Shown in pieces: positions 35,618 through 45,467 of a DNA stretch of 64,000 nucleotides (the first letter of the stretch is position 1; every line of letters starts with the position of its first letter). The notes below the pieces were generated by a model. That model did no database searches. It was given only the letters and a program-made list of their open reading frames with translations, and was not told the DNA's origin. This DNA is from CAYYNP01 sp964472545 (GTDB taxonomy: Bacteria; Planctomycetota; Planctomycetia; Pirellulales; Thermoguttaceae). The stretch is taken from contig CAYYNP010000007.1 in NCBI GenBank assembly GCA_964472545.1, positions 19,417-83,416 of the forward strand. Direction: 5' to 3'. Both the position numbers and the translations under genes were made by a program.

Positions 35618-38600
35618 GGTTCCGAGCCTCCTCGGCAACCGGTAGTGTGAAACGGAACGTGGCCCCGCCGTCGCCGGGCGGGGCGGCTTGGAGTTTTCCG
35701 CCGTGTGCCTCGACGATCGTCTTGCTGATCGCCAGCCCCATCCCCAGTCCGTCGGGCTTGGTAGTCACGAAGGCGTCGAGGACCTTGGCGCCAACTCCGT
35801 CGGGCAACCCGAGCCCCGTGTCCGAAACGGCAACTTCGACGGCACCGTCGGCCGCGCGGGCGCGAACGGAGATCCGCCGCCGCTGAATTTTCGGCCGGTC
35901 CATGGCCTCGCAGGCGTTGCGCAAGAGGTTGACCAGGACCTGTTGGATCTCGACGCGGTCGACGTCGACGTTGTCAAGCCCCTCGGCCACGTCCACGCCG
36001 ACCTCGATCCGACACCGGCGGATCTCGAAGCCGACCAACTGCACGGACTCCTCGATGATCTGGCCGATCGATTCGGACCGTCGGACCGGCTCGGTGCGGC
36101 GAACGAATCCCTGCAATCGCTGGATAATGTCGCCCGCCTGTGTGGCGGAAGCGGCGATCTCCTCAAACCAGTCGCGGAGGCCGTCGAGGTCCGGCGCGTC
36201 GTTTGCGGCCAGCACGTTTCGGCCGGCCTTGGCAAAATTGAGGATCGCATAGAACGGCTGATTCACCTCGTGGGCGATGCCGGCCACCATCTCGCCCATG
36301 GTGGAAAGCCGGGCCACGTGGGCCAGTTGTGTTTCCATCTCCCGCAAGCGGTCCTCGGCCCGCTCGCGCTCGGTGATGTCTTGGCCGACGGCCACGATCC
36401 CCGCCGGTTGGCCCGACGAATCGAGCATGCGATTCACACTCCATACGAAGGCTCGCTCGCTTCCGTCTCTTGCCCGGAGAGGATTCTCGTAGCCCCGGGT
36501 CGGCTCTCCGCCGAGTACCTTTTCGATGTCTGCGGCAATCGCATCGCGGGCTTGCCTGGGGACGAACAGTTCGAGGTAGTTTTTCCCCAGGACTTCCTCG
36601 CGTCGGCGTCCGAGGAGCCGTTCCGCCTCGGGGTTGAACTCGACGATGCGATGGTCCGGCGTAAGGTGCAGGATGATGTTCGGCGCCGTGTCAATCAGCG
36701 CCCGTGCCCGCGTCTCGCTCTCGCGCAGTTTCTGTTCGACGCGGCGCCGATGGTCGATGTCGCAGCGGAGCTGCGCGTTGACTCGACTTAGCTCGGCCGT
36801 GCGTTCCCGCACCAACTCTGCGAGCCGGTCGCGGTGCCTTTCCAGCTCTTTCTCCATTCGCTTCCGGTCGGTAATGTCGGTCAGCACGTTGGCCAGATAC
36901 TGAGGCTCTCCTTGCTCGTCGCGAATCAAGAAGACGGCTTGAATGCAGTCGGTCACCTTCCCCTTGCGCGAGCGCAACGGCAATTCGCCGCTCCACTGCC
37001 CGTCGCTCATCACCGCGGGGAGAACGGTTCCGTTGAGGAAGTCCAAGGCGGCCTCGGGATAATACTCCCTCACGTTGTGGCCGATAGCGTCTTCTCGGGT
37101 ATCCTCGCCCAGCAGTCGGCACAGCGCCTCGTTTGCGTAAGTGATATTCCCTTCGAGGTCCGCCATGCCGAGCGACTCTCCGGCAGCTTCGGTAAACCAC
37201 TTGAAGACCGCCAGATCGTTCTCCGCCTGCCTGCGTTCGGAGATCTCCGACAGCAGCGATTCGTTGGCGGCGTTGAGCTCGGCCGTACGTTCCTCGATCA
37301 ACTCTTCGAGGTGACGGCGATGACGCTCCAACTCCTGCTCCGCGTGCCTCCGTTGGGTAACGTCCTCTCCGGACGCCAACGTCCCTACGATCTTCCCGGA
37401 GGGATCCCTTAGTACCGTGTTGTGCCAGGCAATTACCCGTTCCTCTCCGCGGGCGGTCACCACGTGGTTCTCGAAGTCTTCGATCGGTTCGATCTCGCCG
37501 GCCATCAGGCGATCGAAGACTCGCTTGACGGTCTCTCGCTCGCGTTCGGGAATCGCCAGGTCGAACCAATTCCTCCCCACGATTTCGTCGCAACTGCGGC
37601 CCAGGATCTGACGGCCCTTGCGGTTGATCAGCGTGACGCGCTGTTGCGCATCGATGACCACCAGCATTACGCTGGCCACGTCGAGGTATTGCTGTGCCCG
37701 GTCCTTCTCTTCCCGCAAAGCGGCCTCCGCCCGCTTCTGCTCGGTGACGTCGCGCCCGGTGCCCTGGAACTCGATCACCTCTCCGGCGTCATCCACGATC
37801 GCGCGATTCGTCCAGCGCTGCCAGCGAACGTCTCCGTCGGGCAAGATCACGCGGCGTTCGTGGGTGGCCACCGGGTTCTCCGGGCTCAACGACCGGAAGT
37901 ACTCCCGTACGCCCGGTTGGTCCTCCTCGGGAATCAGGGGCATGAACTTCCGCCCGATCAACTCCTCTTCACTACGGCCGAAATACTGGCAGTAGGCCCG
38001 ATTAACGAAGCTCACCGTTCCGTCCGGCGCACAGCGGCAGACCAACTCGGTCTGGTCTTCGACCACTGCCCGATAGCGGTCTTCGCTGGCCGCCAGTTCC
38101 CATTCGATGCGCGCGTGCGCGCCGATCCGATCGTGCAACTCGCGGTTGGCCGCCTCGAGCTCGTCGGTCCGCCGCTGCAGCTCGTCGAGCGACTCCTGAA
38201 GATGATCGCGCACACTCCCGAAGCTGCCCACGGCTAACAGGGCAAGAAAGGCAAATCCCACGAAGACCGTGCCCCAGGCAACGGGGCTTGCCACGTACTG
38301 GGAGACATCGACCGAGGAGGTGATCGATCCGGTGCAGACGCCTACCCCTATCGCCCCCACTACGCACAAGCCAACGCCTACAGCCGCCAGACCCGCGCGA
38401 GTGCCCAACAACACCGCGCTGAGCGTGGCGAAGGTAATCAGCAGCAGCCCCCCCCCGACGCAATGCCAAATACAAGGTGGCTTGCGACCCCTGAAATCAG
38501 CAACACCCCCAAAAGGACGATCGACCGCCAAACATGACTAATCCGCCGCCGGAAAACACACACACCCGCCAGGGCAGCGTATAGCCCCGCATACAACGGA

Positions 38601-38791
38601 ACTACCCAGTGCCAGCCGTGATCGACGGCTCTGACAATGGCGGAAACCAGGGCGGGAAACCCGAGCAGCGTACAGAGACAGAGACCTCGGTCCACCAACT
38701 GACTCTGAACCGCCTGGAGTCCCTCCGGTTCGGTGTCTTGGTGAGTAGAAGCGGCAACATTAGCAGCCGAGGGAGGCCGCGATTGGTCCAT
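35607..38791 (-). pseudogene. Multi-PAS histidine kinase with frameshift at a 9-base homopolymer
   Basis: The conserved part is open from 35607 to about 38460. It holds at least four PAS domains (for example DRYRAVVEDQTELVCRCAPD and PNIILHLTPDHRIVEFNPEA), a HisKA helix with the phospho-acceptor in GIAHEVNQPFYAIL, and a HATPase with LLRNACEAMD, DTGLGLPDG and GLGMGLAISKTIV. The N-terminal membrane region with about six helices continues in another frame, starting MDQSRPPSAANV at 38791 and running to FGIASGGG. The two frames meet at nine consecutive C (38448-38456; G on the coding strand). The gene may be intact in the organism (sequencing slip), phase-variable, or broken. It overlaps and is coupled to the FixJ-like regulator. 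Confidence 0.8.
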
Positions 38792-38919
38792 GGTCGGCTT
38801 TCTCCAGGCCGGCAACCATCGGCATCGCTGCGCGCCGCTGTGCCAGACAGGCCCACAAACCCCTCGGCGGCCCGATTCCGCCATCATCACGGCCGCCAGG
38901 ACTCAGAGCAGTCTATCGG

Positions 38920-40833
38920 TTATCGGCTCGCCTGTCGATAACCGTGGCGACGCGTCCCGGCGGCGTGCAGCCACTGCCCGATCCGCAGCCGCACGGCGTC
39001 CCATGCCTCCGGATTGTTGTTCCAGATCTCGGTCTTGCCGACCGCAGCCGGGCCGAAGGGCGTGGCGTGTACGATCGACTCGACAGAGCGATCGGCCTGC
39101 TCGCTTCGGCCGGCTTGCCTCAGCAGCCAGAAGTACTCGTGGTCTTGAAAGCCCCGGCGATGGGCCTTCAGGCGGACGCTGGGAACGGGACGATCGAGCC
39201 CCATCGGCTCGCCGCGATAGATCAGCAGCCCGCTGCCGTTGTACCGGCCGTTGCCATAGCGGCAGTTGACCGCCTCTCGCCACGCGCGATTGCCGGCCGC
39301 TTCCGGCCGAAACGTCCGGCTGGATTCGTCGTAGAAGGCGTCGAACTCCCATTGGCAGTAGCCGCTATGGTGCTTCCAGGCAACCCAACCCACGCCCCGG
39401 CAGGTGAGCAGGTCCAAGTCGGTCAGCGTGTTCGATCCGCAGGCCGAATTGGCCCGACGCTCGTAGATCATCGGCCCGTAGAACCAGGTCTCGATGCCCC
39501 GGCGTCGAAAATGGGCCGTCTTGGCCGCGTCGAATCCGATCGTGTGGCAGACCCAGAGGTCGACGTGATGCTCGAGCGTCTCCATAGCCGCCCGGCTGTA
39601 GCCGCCGTCGATGCGGTACTGAAACCAGTTCGGACCCGTTGCCCGACGCAGCAGATCACAGTAGTCGATCATCTTACGATAAGCGTCTTCACTGTACGAC
39701 TCGTCGAGCCCGCCAATGAAGACGACCTTTCCCACCTTCCGCCGGGCACGGTCCGCTTCGAAATGCTGCTTGAACTGCCGGGCGGTCTCGGTCCATACGG
39801 CTTCGGCCGGCTTGCGGGAGCCCTCCTCAGGCAGGGCGACCGGCCAGGCAACGTCGAAGGGCAACAGCAGGTGGTCGATCGGCAGACCTTCGCCGGGGCC
39901 CCAATAGCCGTGTGCCGTGGTGAAGGCCGAGCCGTCGAGATACTTCCCCAGCCGGGCGTCGTAGGCCGACCAATCGATCGTGACCGCGGCACCGTCCACC
40001 GTCAGTTTCGGACGATAGCCGGCCACGCCCGGCAGGAATCGGTGACGCCGGGCCAGTTGGTAGAACTGGAGTTCCTGCTTCGGGGGCATCCGCCGGAGAC
40101 TCCCATTCCAGATGTCGCCCCGGCAGTGGATCTCCTCCGGCAAGGCGAAATCCCACAACCGAAGTTCGATCGCGATCTGCCGGTTTCCGCCCGGCCAGGT
40201 CACGCTCAGCGAGCCACGATACGTACCCGGCGGCGCGTCATCTCGATCCCGCGGCACGTAGACGTCGCACCAGACGCTCTGATTCCGCTGCCCTGGGCCG
40301 ATACGGTTGACACGGTCGGGGATATCAAACGACAGCCGCCCCGTCTGCTCGGCCGGCAGCAGGGCGTCGGGATACCAGGCGGGCCCCAACGACAGCTTCT
40401 CGTACCCGCTGGACGGTTGTGTAACGCGCAGATACCAGGCCTTATACAGCGCAACGTGTTTGCCGGAGATCGATTTCCCCGCCGCGTCTCTTAGCGGGCT
40501 CAAGCGCACCTCAATTCCGTCGACCGGTTGCCGGCTCTCGACGATCAGTTGAAACGCTACGAACTCGTTGCGTGCCGCGTGCAGCGTAACGCCTTGCCGG
40601 GCGGCGTCCCACACGGCGTTCCGCCGACGATAGTCTCCCGTAGGGTAGTCGCCGTGAATGTCCCGACGGTCCTCCAGATAGCGGCCGGTCTCCGGATCGA
40701 CCCGAACGCCGTCGGCGGTGGCCCAAACATTCACCGAGGCGGAATCTTCCGGGTACTGCGCGCCGACACAGTTGGACCAACATGCCACCACCAGTGCAGC
40801 CGCAACCGATGCTCCCTTGGCGCGAAACGTCAT
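38920..40833 (-). CDS. Secreted DUF4091 (glycoside-hydrolase-like) protein
   Basis: The ATG at 40833 overlaps the preceding gene's TGA (ATGA), so translation is coupled. The 637-residue product has a signal peptide (SVAAALVVACWSNCVGAQ). A beta-rich N-terminal half follows (LHAARNEFVAFQLIVESRQP, DVYVPRDRDDAPPGTYRGSL), then a TIM-barrel-like C-terminal half with DUF4091 landmarks (WVCHTIGFDAA, RRRGIETWFYGPMIYE, GVGWVAWKHHSGYCQWEFDA). DUF4091 proteins are distant relatives of GH123-type glycosidases. A role in glycan breakdown outside the cell is likely, but the substrate is unknown. It is the last gene after ECF sigma, kinase and DUF1566. Confidence 0.83.
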   Translation of the reverse strand: MTFRAKGASVAAALVVACWSNCVGAQYPEDSASVNVWATADGVRVDPETGRYLEDRRDIHGDYPTGDYRRRNAVWDAARQGVTLHAARNEFVAFQLIVESRQPVDGIEVRLSPLRDAAGKSISGKHVALYKAWYLRVTQPSSGYEKLSLGPAWYPDALLPAEQTGRLSFDIPDRVNRIGPGQRNQSVWCDVYVPRDRDDAPPGTYRGSLSVTWPGGNRQIAIELRLWDFALPEEIHCRGDIWNGSLRRMPPKQELQFYQLARRHRFLPGVAGYRPKLTVDGAAVTIDWSAYDARLGKYLDGSAFTTAHGYWGPGEGLPIDHLLLPFDVAWPVALPEEGSRKPAEAVWTETARQFKQHFEADRARRKVGKVVFIGGLDESYSEDAYRKMIDYCDLLRRATGPNWFQYRIDGGYSRAAMETLEHHVDLWVCHTIGFDAAKTAHFRRRGIETWFYGPMIYERRANSACGSNTLTDLDLLTCRGVGWVAWKHHSGYCQWEFDAFYDESSRTFRPEAAGNRAWREAVNCRYGNGRYNGSGLLIYRGEPMGLDRPVPSVRLKAHRRGFQDHEYFWLLRQAGRSEQADRSVESIVHATPFGPAAVGKTEIWNNNPEAWDAVRLRIGQWLHAAGTRRHGYRQASR

Positions 40834-42242
40834 CGGCTTCCTCGCGGCGATGAAGCTATCGGTTCCATCCCATCCGAAACACCGGACCTTCCCGGAGCGT
40901 AGGGCCTCCGCGGTGGAGGGAACCTGAAGTGCGGTGGTGGTGGCGGGCGGAATCGCGGCGGTTGGAAGCCCTCGTTCCGTCTGCCCGGAAAGGCATGTTT
41001 GATGGCTTGCGTGCTCGGTTCGACGACCTCGACCGCCGAGGCGTCGACATTGCGAACGGCCCGGGCATAGTTGGCGATTCGACGATCGTCGCCTTGCGGC
41101 CCCATCCCTTGCCGGAAGTCGGCCGGGTCGCCGCTCTTCGGATCGCTCCGTTGTGCCCCCGCGCCGTGCACGTTCATCGGCCGCGTACGTCCGGTGCGTC
41201 GATCCGGCATGATGCCCACCGCACGGCCAAATACCACGTAGACCGCCCGATCGCCCAGCCGCGGACCGTCCAGGTGCGTCGTGCTGCTCCAGTAGTACGA
41301 TTCCGTCTCGGTCACCTGGAAGATCGGATCGACGGCCGGCCCACGCTTGCCGGGCGCAGCGGCGTCCGGGGCGCGGGTGTAGTCGACGATGGACTGAAGT
41401 TCCTTCGCGTTGGGCAGCCGCCAGTCGTCGCGGCCTGCCGTCTGAAGACCCTCGGCCCACGCGAGCGCGTGTTGCCAGTCGAGCGGTTTGCCGCTGTCGG
41501 TTTGCGTCCACATCAGCCCGGTGGCCAGGTCGGAGATCGTGCCGTCTTGGTTGTCGACGAGTTGATTCTTGCCGTAGCGGGGATTCCCGCGAACGTAGCG
41601 AACGAACCTCGGCATCTCCCCGCGCGGCGTGACCGGCGGATAACCTTTGATCCGTCCGTCGGCGAAATTCACGCCAAACACGGCCCGGCGGCCGTCCATC
41701 ACCGTGCCCACGTACTCGGTCGACGACCAATACTGGGCGTCGATGATCCGCTCCCGAGAGGTGTCGCCGAAGGCGAAGTCGAAGTACTCCGTGTCGATGT
41801 AGGGCTGCGGCGTACGGCTGTGGACGCAGCCGTTGAAATCGATCAACGAATAGAGTTCCTTGATCGTCGGCAGCCGCCAGTCGTCGTACCCCGCCAGGCG
41901 GAAGCTGCGAGCGCCGGCAACCGCCCGATCAAACGTCGACTTGTTCTTCAAGTCGGGCGTCTTCTGCCACATCAGGCCCGTGTTCAGGTCGCTGATCGTT
42001 CCGTCGCCGTTGTCGCGGTACTTCGGCGGACAGGATCGATAACAGGCGTCCTGGCCGAAGAACGCCTCGCCCGGCCGGGGAGCTTTGAGGAGTTGGCCGC
42101 GGTCGCTGAAGCAATGCACTTGGGCGGTGTCAACGATGCAGTAGGTCGGCGGGCCGGATGGCTGGCCGGACGTAGTTGCCGCGGCGATCAAGCTCAGGCA
42201 GATGACGCCCAGCGCCACGGTGCTGCCTTGTAGATGGCTCAT
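40830..42242 (-). CDS. Exported DUF1566 protein
   Basis: The ATG at 42242 with an upstream AAGGA site gives 470 residues and a signal peptide (LGVICLSLIAAATTSGQ). Two DUF1566 (Lcl C-terminal-like) modules follow. Each has GTISDLNTGLMWQKTPD-type openings and the DDWRLPTIKELYSLIDF / DDWRLPNAKELQSIVDY signature, at about residues 85-200 and 220-360. The tail of about 60 residues is Pro/Arg/Phe-rich and probably disordered. DUF1566 modules resemble a C-type-lectin-like fold; function here is unknown. A paralogous pair of modules lies in the surface protein at 49.5 kb. The TGA overlaps the next gene by 4 bases. Confidence 0.85.
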   Translation of the reverse strand: MSHLQGSTVALGVICLSLIAAATTSGQPSGPPTYCIVDTAQVHCFSDRGQLLKAPRPGEAFFGQDACYRSCPPKYRDNGDGTISDLNTGLMWQKTPDLKNKSTFDRAVAGARSFRLAGYDDWRLPTIKELYSLIDFNGCVHSRTPQPYIDTEYFDFAFGDTSRERIIDAQYWSSTEYVGTVMDGRRAVFGVNFADGRIKGYPPVTPRGEMPRFVRYVRGNPRYGKNQLVDNQDGTISDLATGLMWTQTDSGKPLDWQHALAWAEGLQTAGRDDWRLPNAKELQSIVDYTRAPDAAAPGKRGPAVDPIFQVTETESYYWSSTTHLDGPRLGDRAVYVVFGRAVGIMPDRRTGRTRPMNVHGAGAQRSDPKSGDPADFRQGMGPQGDDRRIANYARAVRNVDASAVEVVEPSTQAIKHAFPGRRNEGFQPPRFRPPPPPHFRFPPPRRPYAPGRSGVSDGMEPIASSPRGSR

Positions 42243-42289
42243 AACGCATGTCCTTCCTTCGTTTTCACTTCCTGGCCGATGGCCCCGCT

Positions 42290-42327
42290 CCCGAGTCCCC
42301 AGCCCCGAGTCCCCAGCCCCCAGCCCC
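42290..42327. repeat. Tandem CCGAGTCCCCAGCC unit between kinase and DUF1566 genes
   Basis: Two copies of a 14-base unit (CCGAGTCCCCAGCC) plus a partial third lie in the 98-base spacer between the kinase stop and the DUF1566 start. The complementary unit GGCTGGGGACTCGG is repeated at 54075-54107, so it is an interspersed element rather than a local expansion. Confidence 0.7.
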
Positions 42328-42340
42328 ACGTCCCCGCTCA

Positions 42341-44494
42341 TCACATTGGCCCACCCGGCGGATGACGCGGCGGGTGCGGGGGAACGGGCGGACCGTCGAA
42401 GCCCGGCGGCGGAGGTTCGTGATCGGGCTGCTGGCCCGGGTGGTGGCCGTGTCTGCCCGGTGGTCCCGGCGGCACGGGCGGAACGTGCCGAATGCGCTCT
42501 TGCCACGAAACCAGTTCGCGCGTTCGGGCAAGTTCTTGGCGGACGTCGTCTCGCTGAATGCCCACCTCGGTCGCTTCCTCCAACATCTTCAGCGCCTCCG
42601 CGTGAAACTCCCGCGCCTCACCCGGCGACATCGACCAATGGGCCAGAAGCCCCAGTTCATTGTGGATCGAGGCGATCTGGGCCACGTACGCCCGATCGTC
42701 CGACGATTCGTTCAACTGCCGGTAAAGCCCCAGGCTCCGCCGATAGGACGCGGTTGCCTGATCCGCCTGGCCCAGATGATGGCGAATGTCGCCCACGCGG
42801 CGATTAGCCAGGGCGATTCGCTCGCGATACTCCGCACCGTCCATGCCCTGCTCGGCCAATCGATCGTAGAACACGAGCATGTCCTCCAACACGCCGGCGG
42901 CGCCGTCGGAGAGTGCAGGCTTGGGCACGTAATTCCCGTCCTCGTCAAACAACGACGAACCGGACCGTGGCGGGGCAAACCGCTCGTAGACCTTGTCCAA
43001 GACCTCCAACGCCAGGTCCGTCGCCACTTCGGCCCGCCGGCGCTGTTGGCGTTCTCCGTCCAGCGCGCGGCTGGTCTGGGCGTAGCCGACCGAGCCGATC
43101 ACGGCCACCGCCATCAGCAGCGCAACGGCCGTCGCGGTAAGCCCCGCCACGACCGGGTTGCGCCGACACGCCCGCCACAGCCGCTCCAGCGGCGTGGCAC
43201 GGCGGGCCCGAATCGGCCGATCTTCCAGGAAACGCTCCAAGTCCGACGCCAACTCGCGCGCCGACCCGTAGCGCCGGCCCGGCTCGCGGGCGATCGCCTT
43301 GAGCACGATGGTCTCCAGGTCGCGCGGGATTTCGGGGCGAATTCTCCGCGGCCGCGGCAGACCTTCGGCGGCGATCTGATTGAGCATCCGTGCACGGTCG
43401 GCCCCTCGGTGCGCCGAGCGGAGCGTGAGCAATTCGTAGAGCGTCATGCCCAGGCCGTAGACGTCGCTGCGGCAATCGCTTTGGCCCCGCAATTGCTCGG
43501 GCGCCATGTAGGCCGGCGTCCCCAAGACGTCGCCCGTGGTGCTCACGCGCGGGTGTTCGAGTGCCTTGGCCAGCCCGAAGTCGGCCACCCAGGCGGCTCC
43601 CTCGGTGTCGACGATCAGGTTGCCCGGCTTGATGTCGCGATGCAGGACCCCCTTGCCGTGGGCATACTCCAGAGCGTCGGCCACTTGCACCCCGAGCCTG
43701 GCGACGCCGCTCCAATACGAGACGTCCTTCGAGTCGGTCTGTACGACGATCACCGGCAACTCGTCGTCCGGCGCGTCGGGCGGGGCCGCCGCGGCCTGGG
43801 TCGCCTGACGTCGTAGCGAGGCCGTCGTTTGTGCGTCGCACTGTGGCACGGCGGTGCCCGTTTCGCCGGCCGCGCCGCCGGTTTCCAGTATCTTGCGGGC
43901 GATGTGGCCAAAATCGCCGCGCTCGGCCGATTCCGCGCGGCTTTGAAGCCGCTGAAGCACGCAATCCAACCCGGCCCCCTCAATATACTGCATCGCATAG
44001 TAATGAAAATCATCCTGCCGCCCCACACCGAACACCGGCACGATGTTCGTGTGGTGCAAGGCGGCGGCGGTTTGCGCCTCGCGTTGGAAGCGCTGAAGGT
44101 GTTTCGCATCCAACAGCGCCGACTTCGGCAGCACCTTCACCGCCACCCGCCGTCCGAGCGACTCCTGCTCGGCCTCGAAGACGATCCCCATGCCGCCGCG
44201 GCCGATCTCGCGGAGGATGCGAAAATCGCCCAGCCGCTTCAGATCCACCGTACCCAGCGAGACCGGCCCTCCGGTGGCTTGCTGCTGCGAGAGCTTGAGG
44301 CCCTCCATGCTCGCGATCGTGGGAAACAGCTCGCGGATGTCGGCGGCCAACTCGGGATGCGCGGCGGCGTATTCGTCTACCGAAGGGCGCTCGCCGAGCC
44401 GCAATCCCTCGACGAACTCGGTGGCCAAGGCCTCGACCGGATCGCGATCGGATCGCGGATCGGCCGTGTCCGTTCGATCGGGTTCTGCGTTCAC
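42341..44494 (-). CDS. Transmembrane serine/threonine kinase coupled to an ECF sigma factor
   Basis: The start codon is GTG at 44494, and it overlaps the sigma-factor TGA (GTGA). The 717-residue protein begins with a polar helical stretch (FVEGLRLGERPSVDEYAAAHP). The kinase domain has IGRGGMGIVF, VAVKVL, HRDIKPGNLIV, DFGLAKA and GTPAYMAPEQL. About 80 low-complexity residues are inserted between the hinge and the catalytic loop (AESAERGDFGHIARKIL to PPDAPDDELP). A single membrane helix (LTATAVALLMAVAVIGSVGYA) near residue 460 is followed by a helical, TPR-like outer region and a Pro/His/Gly-rich tail. It probably phosphorylates the sigma factor or partners; this is inference from coupling. Confidence 0.92.
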   Translation of the reverse strand: MNAEPDRTDTADPRSDRDPVEALATEFVEGLRLGERPSVDEYAAAHPELAADIRELFPTIASMEGLKLSQQQATGGPVSLGTVDLKRLGDFRILREIGRGGMGIVFEAEQESLGRRVAVKVLPKSALLDAKHLQRFQREAQTAAALHHTNIVPVFGVGRQDDFHYYAMQYIEGAGLDCVLQRLQSRAESAERGDFGHIARKILETGGAAGETGTAVPQCDAQTTASLRRQATQAAAAPPDAPDDELPVIVVQTDSKDVSYWSGVARLGVQVADALEYAHGKGVLHRDIKPGNLIVDTEGAAWVADFGLAKALEHPRVSTTGDVLGTPAYMAPEQLRGQSDCRSDVYGLGMTLYELLTLRSAHRGADRARMLNQIAAEGLPRPRRIRPEIPRDLETIVLKAIAREPGRRYGSARELASDLERFLEDRPIRARRATPLERLWRACRRNPVVAGLTATAVALLMAVAVIGSVGYAQTSRALDGERQQRRRAEVATDLALEVLDKVYERFAPPRSGSSLFDEDGNYVPKPALSDGAAGVLEDMLVFYDRLAEQGMDGAEYRERIALANRRVGDIRHHLGQADQATASYRRSLGLYRQLNESSDDRAYVAQIASIHNELGLLAHWSMSPGEAREFHAEALKMLEEATEVGIQRDDVRQELARTRELVSWQERIRHVPPVPPGPPGRHGHHPGQQPDHEPPPPGFDGPPVPPHPPRHPPGGPM

Positions 44495-45150
44495 CGGGAC
44501 CTTTCCTTTCCTTCGTCGTCGTCCGCAAAGCCGGGCACCTCTGTCAAAACGGCCTTGAACCGCCGGATGGCCCGGACGTAGCGAATACTGGCGGCCTTCT
44601 GCCGGATGCCCAGCACTTCGGCCACCTCGCTGTTGGTCAGTTCCTCGAAGTGTCGCAGGGCCAGCACCTCGCGGTCGATCGGGTCCATCTGCTCCAGTGC
44701 CCGCTCCATCTGCCGCGATTTCTCCTCGCGGATCGCCGCCTGGCTGGGCGAAGTCAGGTGGCCCGAAAGCTGAATTGCCAGCGAGGTCGACGTCGCCTGG
44801 GGCATGCGGCCGCCGCGCAACGAGACCTCCCGGGCGGCGTCACGTTTCTGCACGCCCAGATGCCGCCGATGCACGTCGATCATCGTTTGCCCGACGATCA
44901 TCCGCAGCCAGACGTAGACCGAAGTGCCTGAGTCGCCGTCGAAGTGCCCGATGCGGTCGGCCGCCGCGAGGTAGGCCTCCTGCAACACGTCGTCCGGGTC
45001 GACCCGGCCCTGCAATCGGCGGTCGAGCCGGAATTGGACCGTCCGCCAGAGGCGTTCCCGATGCTCCGAAAACACCTCGGCCAAGGCCTGCCGGTCGCCA
45101 CGTTTCAGCCGATCGGGCAAGGCAGTCGGCTCTTCGGTCGTGTCGGACAC
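44491..45150 (-). CDS. ECF-type RNA polymerase sigma factor (planctomycete group)
   Basis: The GTG at 45150 (VSDTTEEP) was chosen because the open frame upstream up to 45258 encodes non-family sequence. The 219-residue product has sigma region 2 (QGRVDPDDVLQEAYLAAADR, VYVWLRMIVGQTMID) and region 4 (IDREVLALRHFEELTNSEVA, VLGIRQKAASIRYVRAIRRF). The linker between them is longer than usual, as in the Rhodopirellula-type ECF groups that lack an anti-sigma factor and are linked to Ser/Thr kinases. The following kinase gene overlaps by 4 bases, fitting that model. The likely regulon includes the downstream DUF1566/DUF4091 genes or itself; this is inferred only. Confidence 0.9.
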   Translation of the reverse strand: MSDTTEEPTALPDRLKRGDRQALAEVFSEHRERLWRTVQFRLDRRLQGRVDPDDVLQEAYLAAADRIGHFDGDSGTSVYVWLRMIVGQTMIDVHRRHLGVQKRDAAREVSLRGGRMPQATSTSLAIQLSGHLTSPSQAAIREEKSRQMERALEQMDPIDREVLALRHFEELTNSEVAEVLGIRQKAASIRYVRAIRRFKAVLTEVPGFADDDEGKERSR

Positions 45151-45467
45151 GTAGCTTCTCACTTCCCAAATAACGCAAGTCACCGGCCGTTTTCTACCGC
45201 AAAGTCTTGAAAACGGCAATCGCAGCGAAAGGAACCACGCAATGGGGACAGGTCTCATTCCCCAAACCTCCGGGGGGTACTTCGCACGGAACGGACCTAC
45301 CTTCTTCTCGGAGAGACAAGACTGCCGCCCCCTTAATGTCCCTTATGTCCCGCGAGTATATGCATGGGAGCGGTGCGTCGACGATCGGTCATACCTCGCC
45401 CGCCGCGGCAAGACTCGACTCGTGGTGAGAGCAAGGTGCTTGGGACGTACGCCGGTCGGAGCTTGGA
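45151..45467. other. Intergenic region between lipoprotein and ECF sigma genes
   Basis: About 317 bases without a credible gene. It carries a GGGGACAGG-type element at 45241 and a short direct TTA[AT]TGTCCC repeat near 45334-45350. It holds the promoter region of the sigma operon, but no clear -35/-10 pair was found. Confidence 0.5.
45241..45263. repeat. GGGGACAGG-type intergenic element
   Basis: AATGGGGACAGGTCTCATTC followed by CCC is an imperfect palindrome (AATGGGGA with TCATTCCCC). It resembles the elements at 13797 and 63976 and lies upstream of the ECF sigma operon. Confidence 0.6.
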
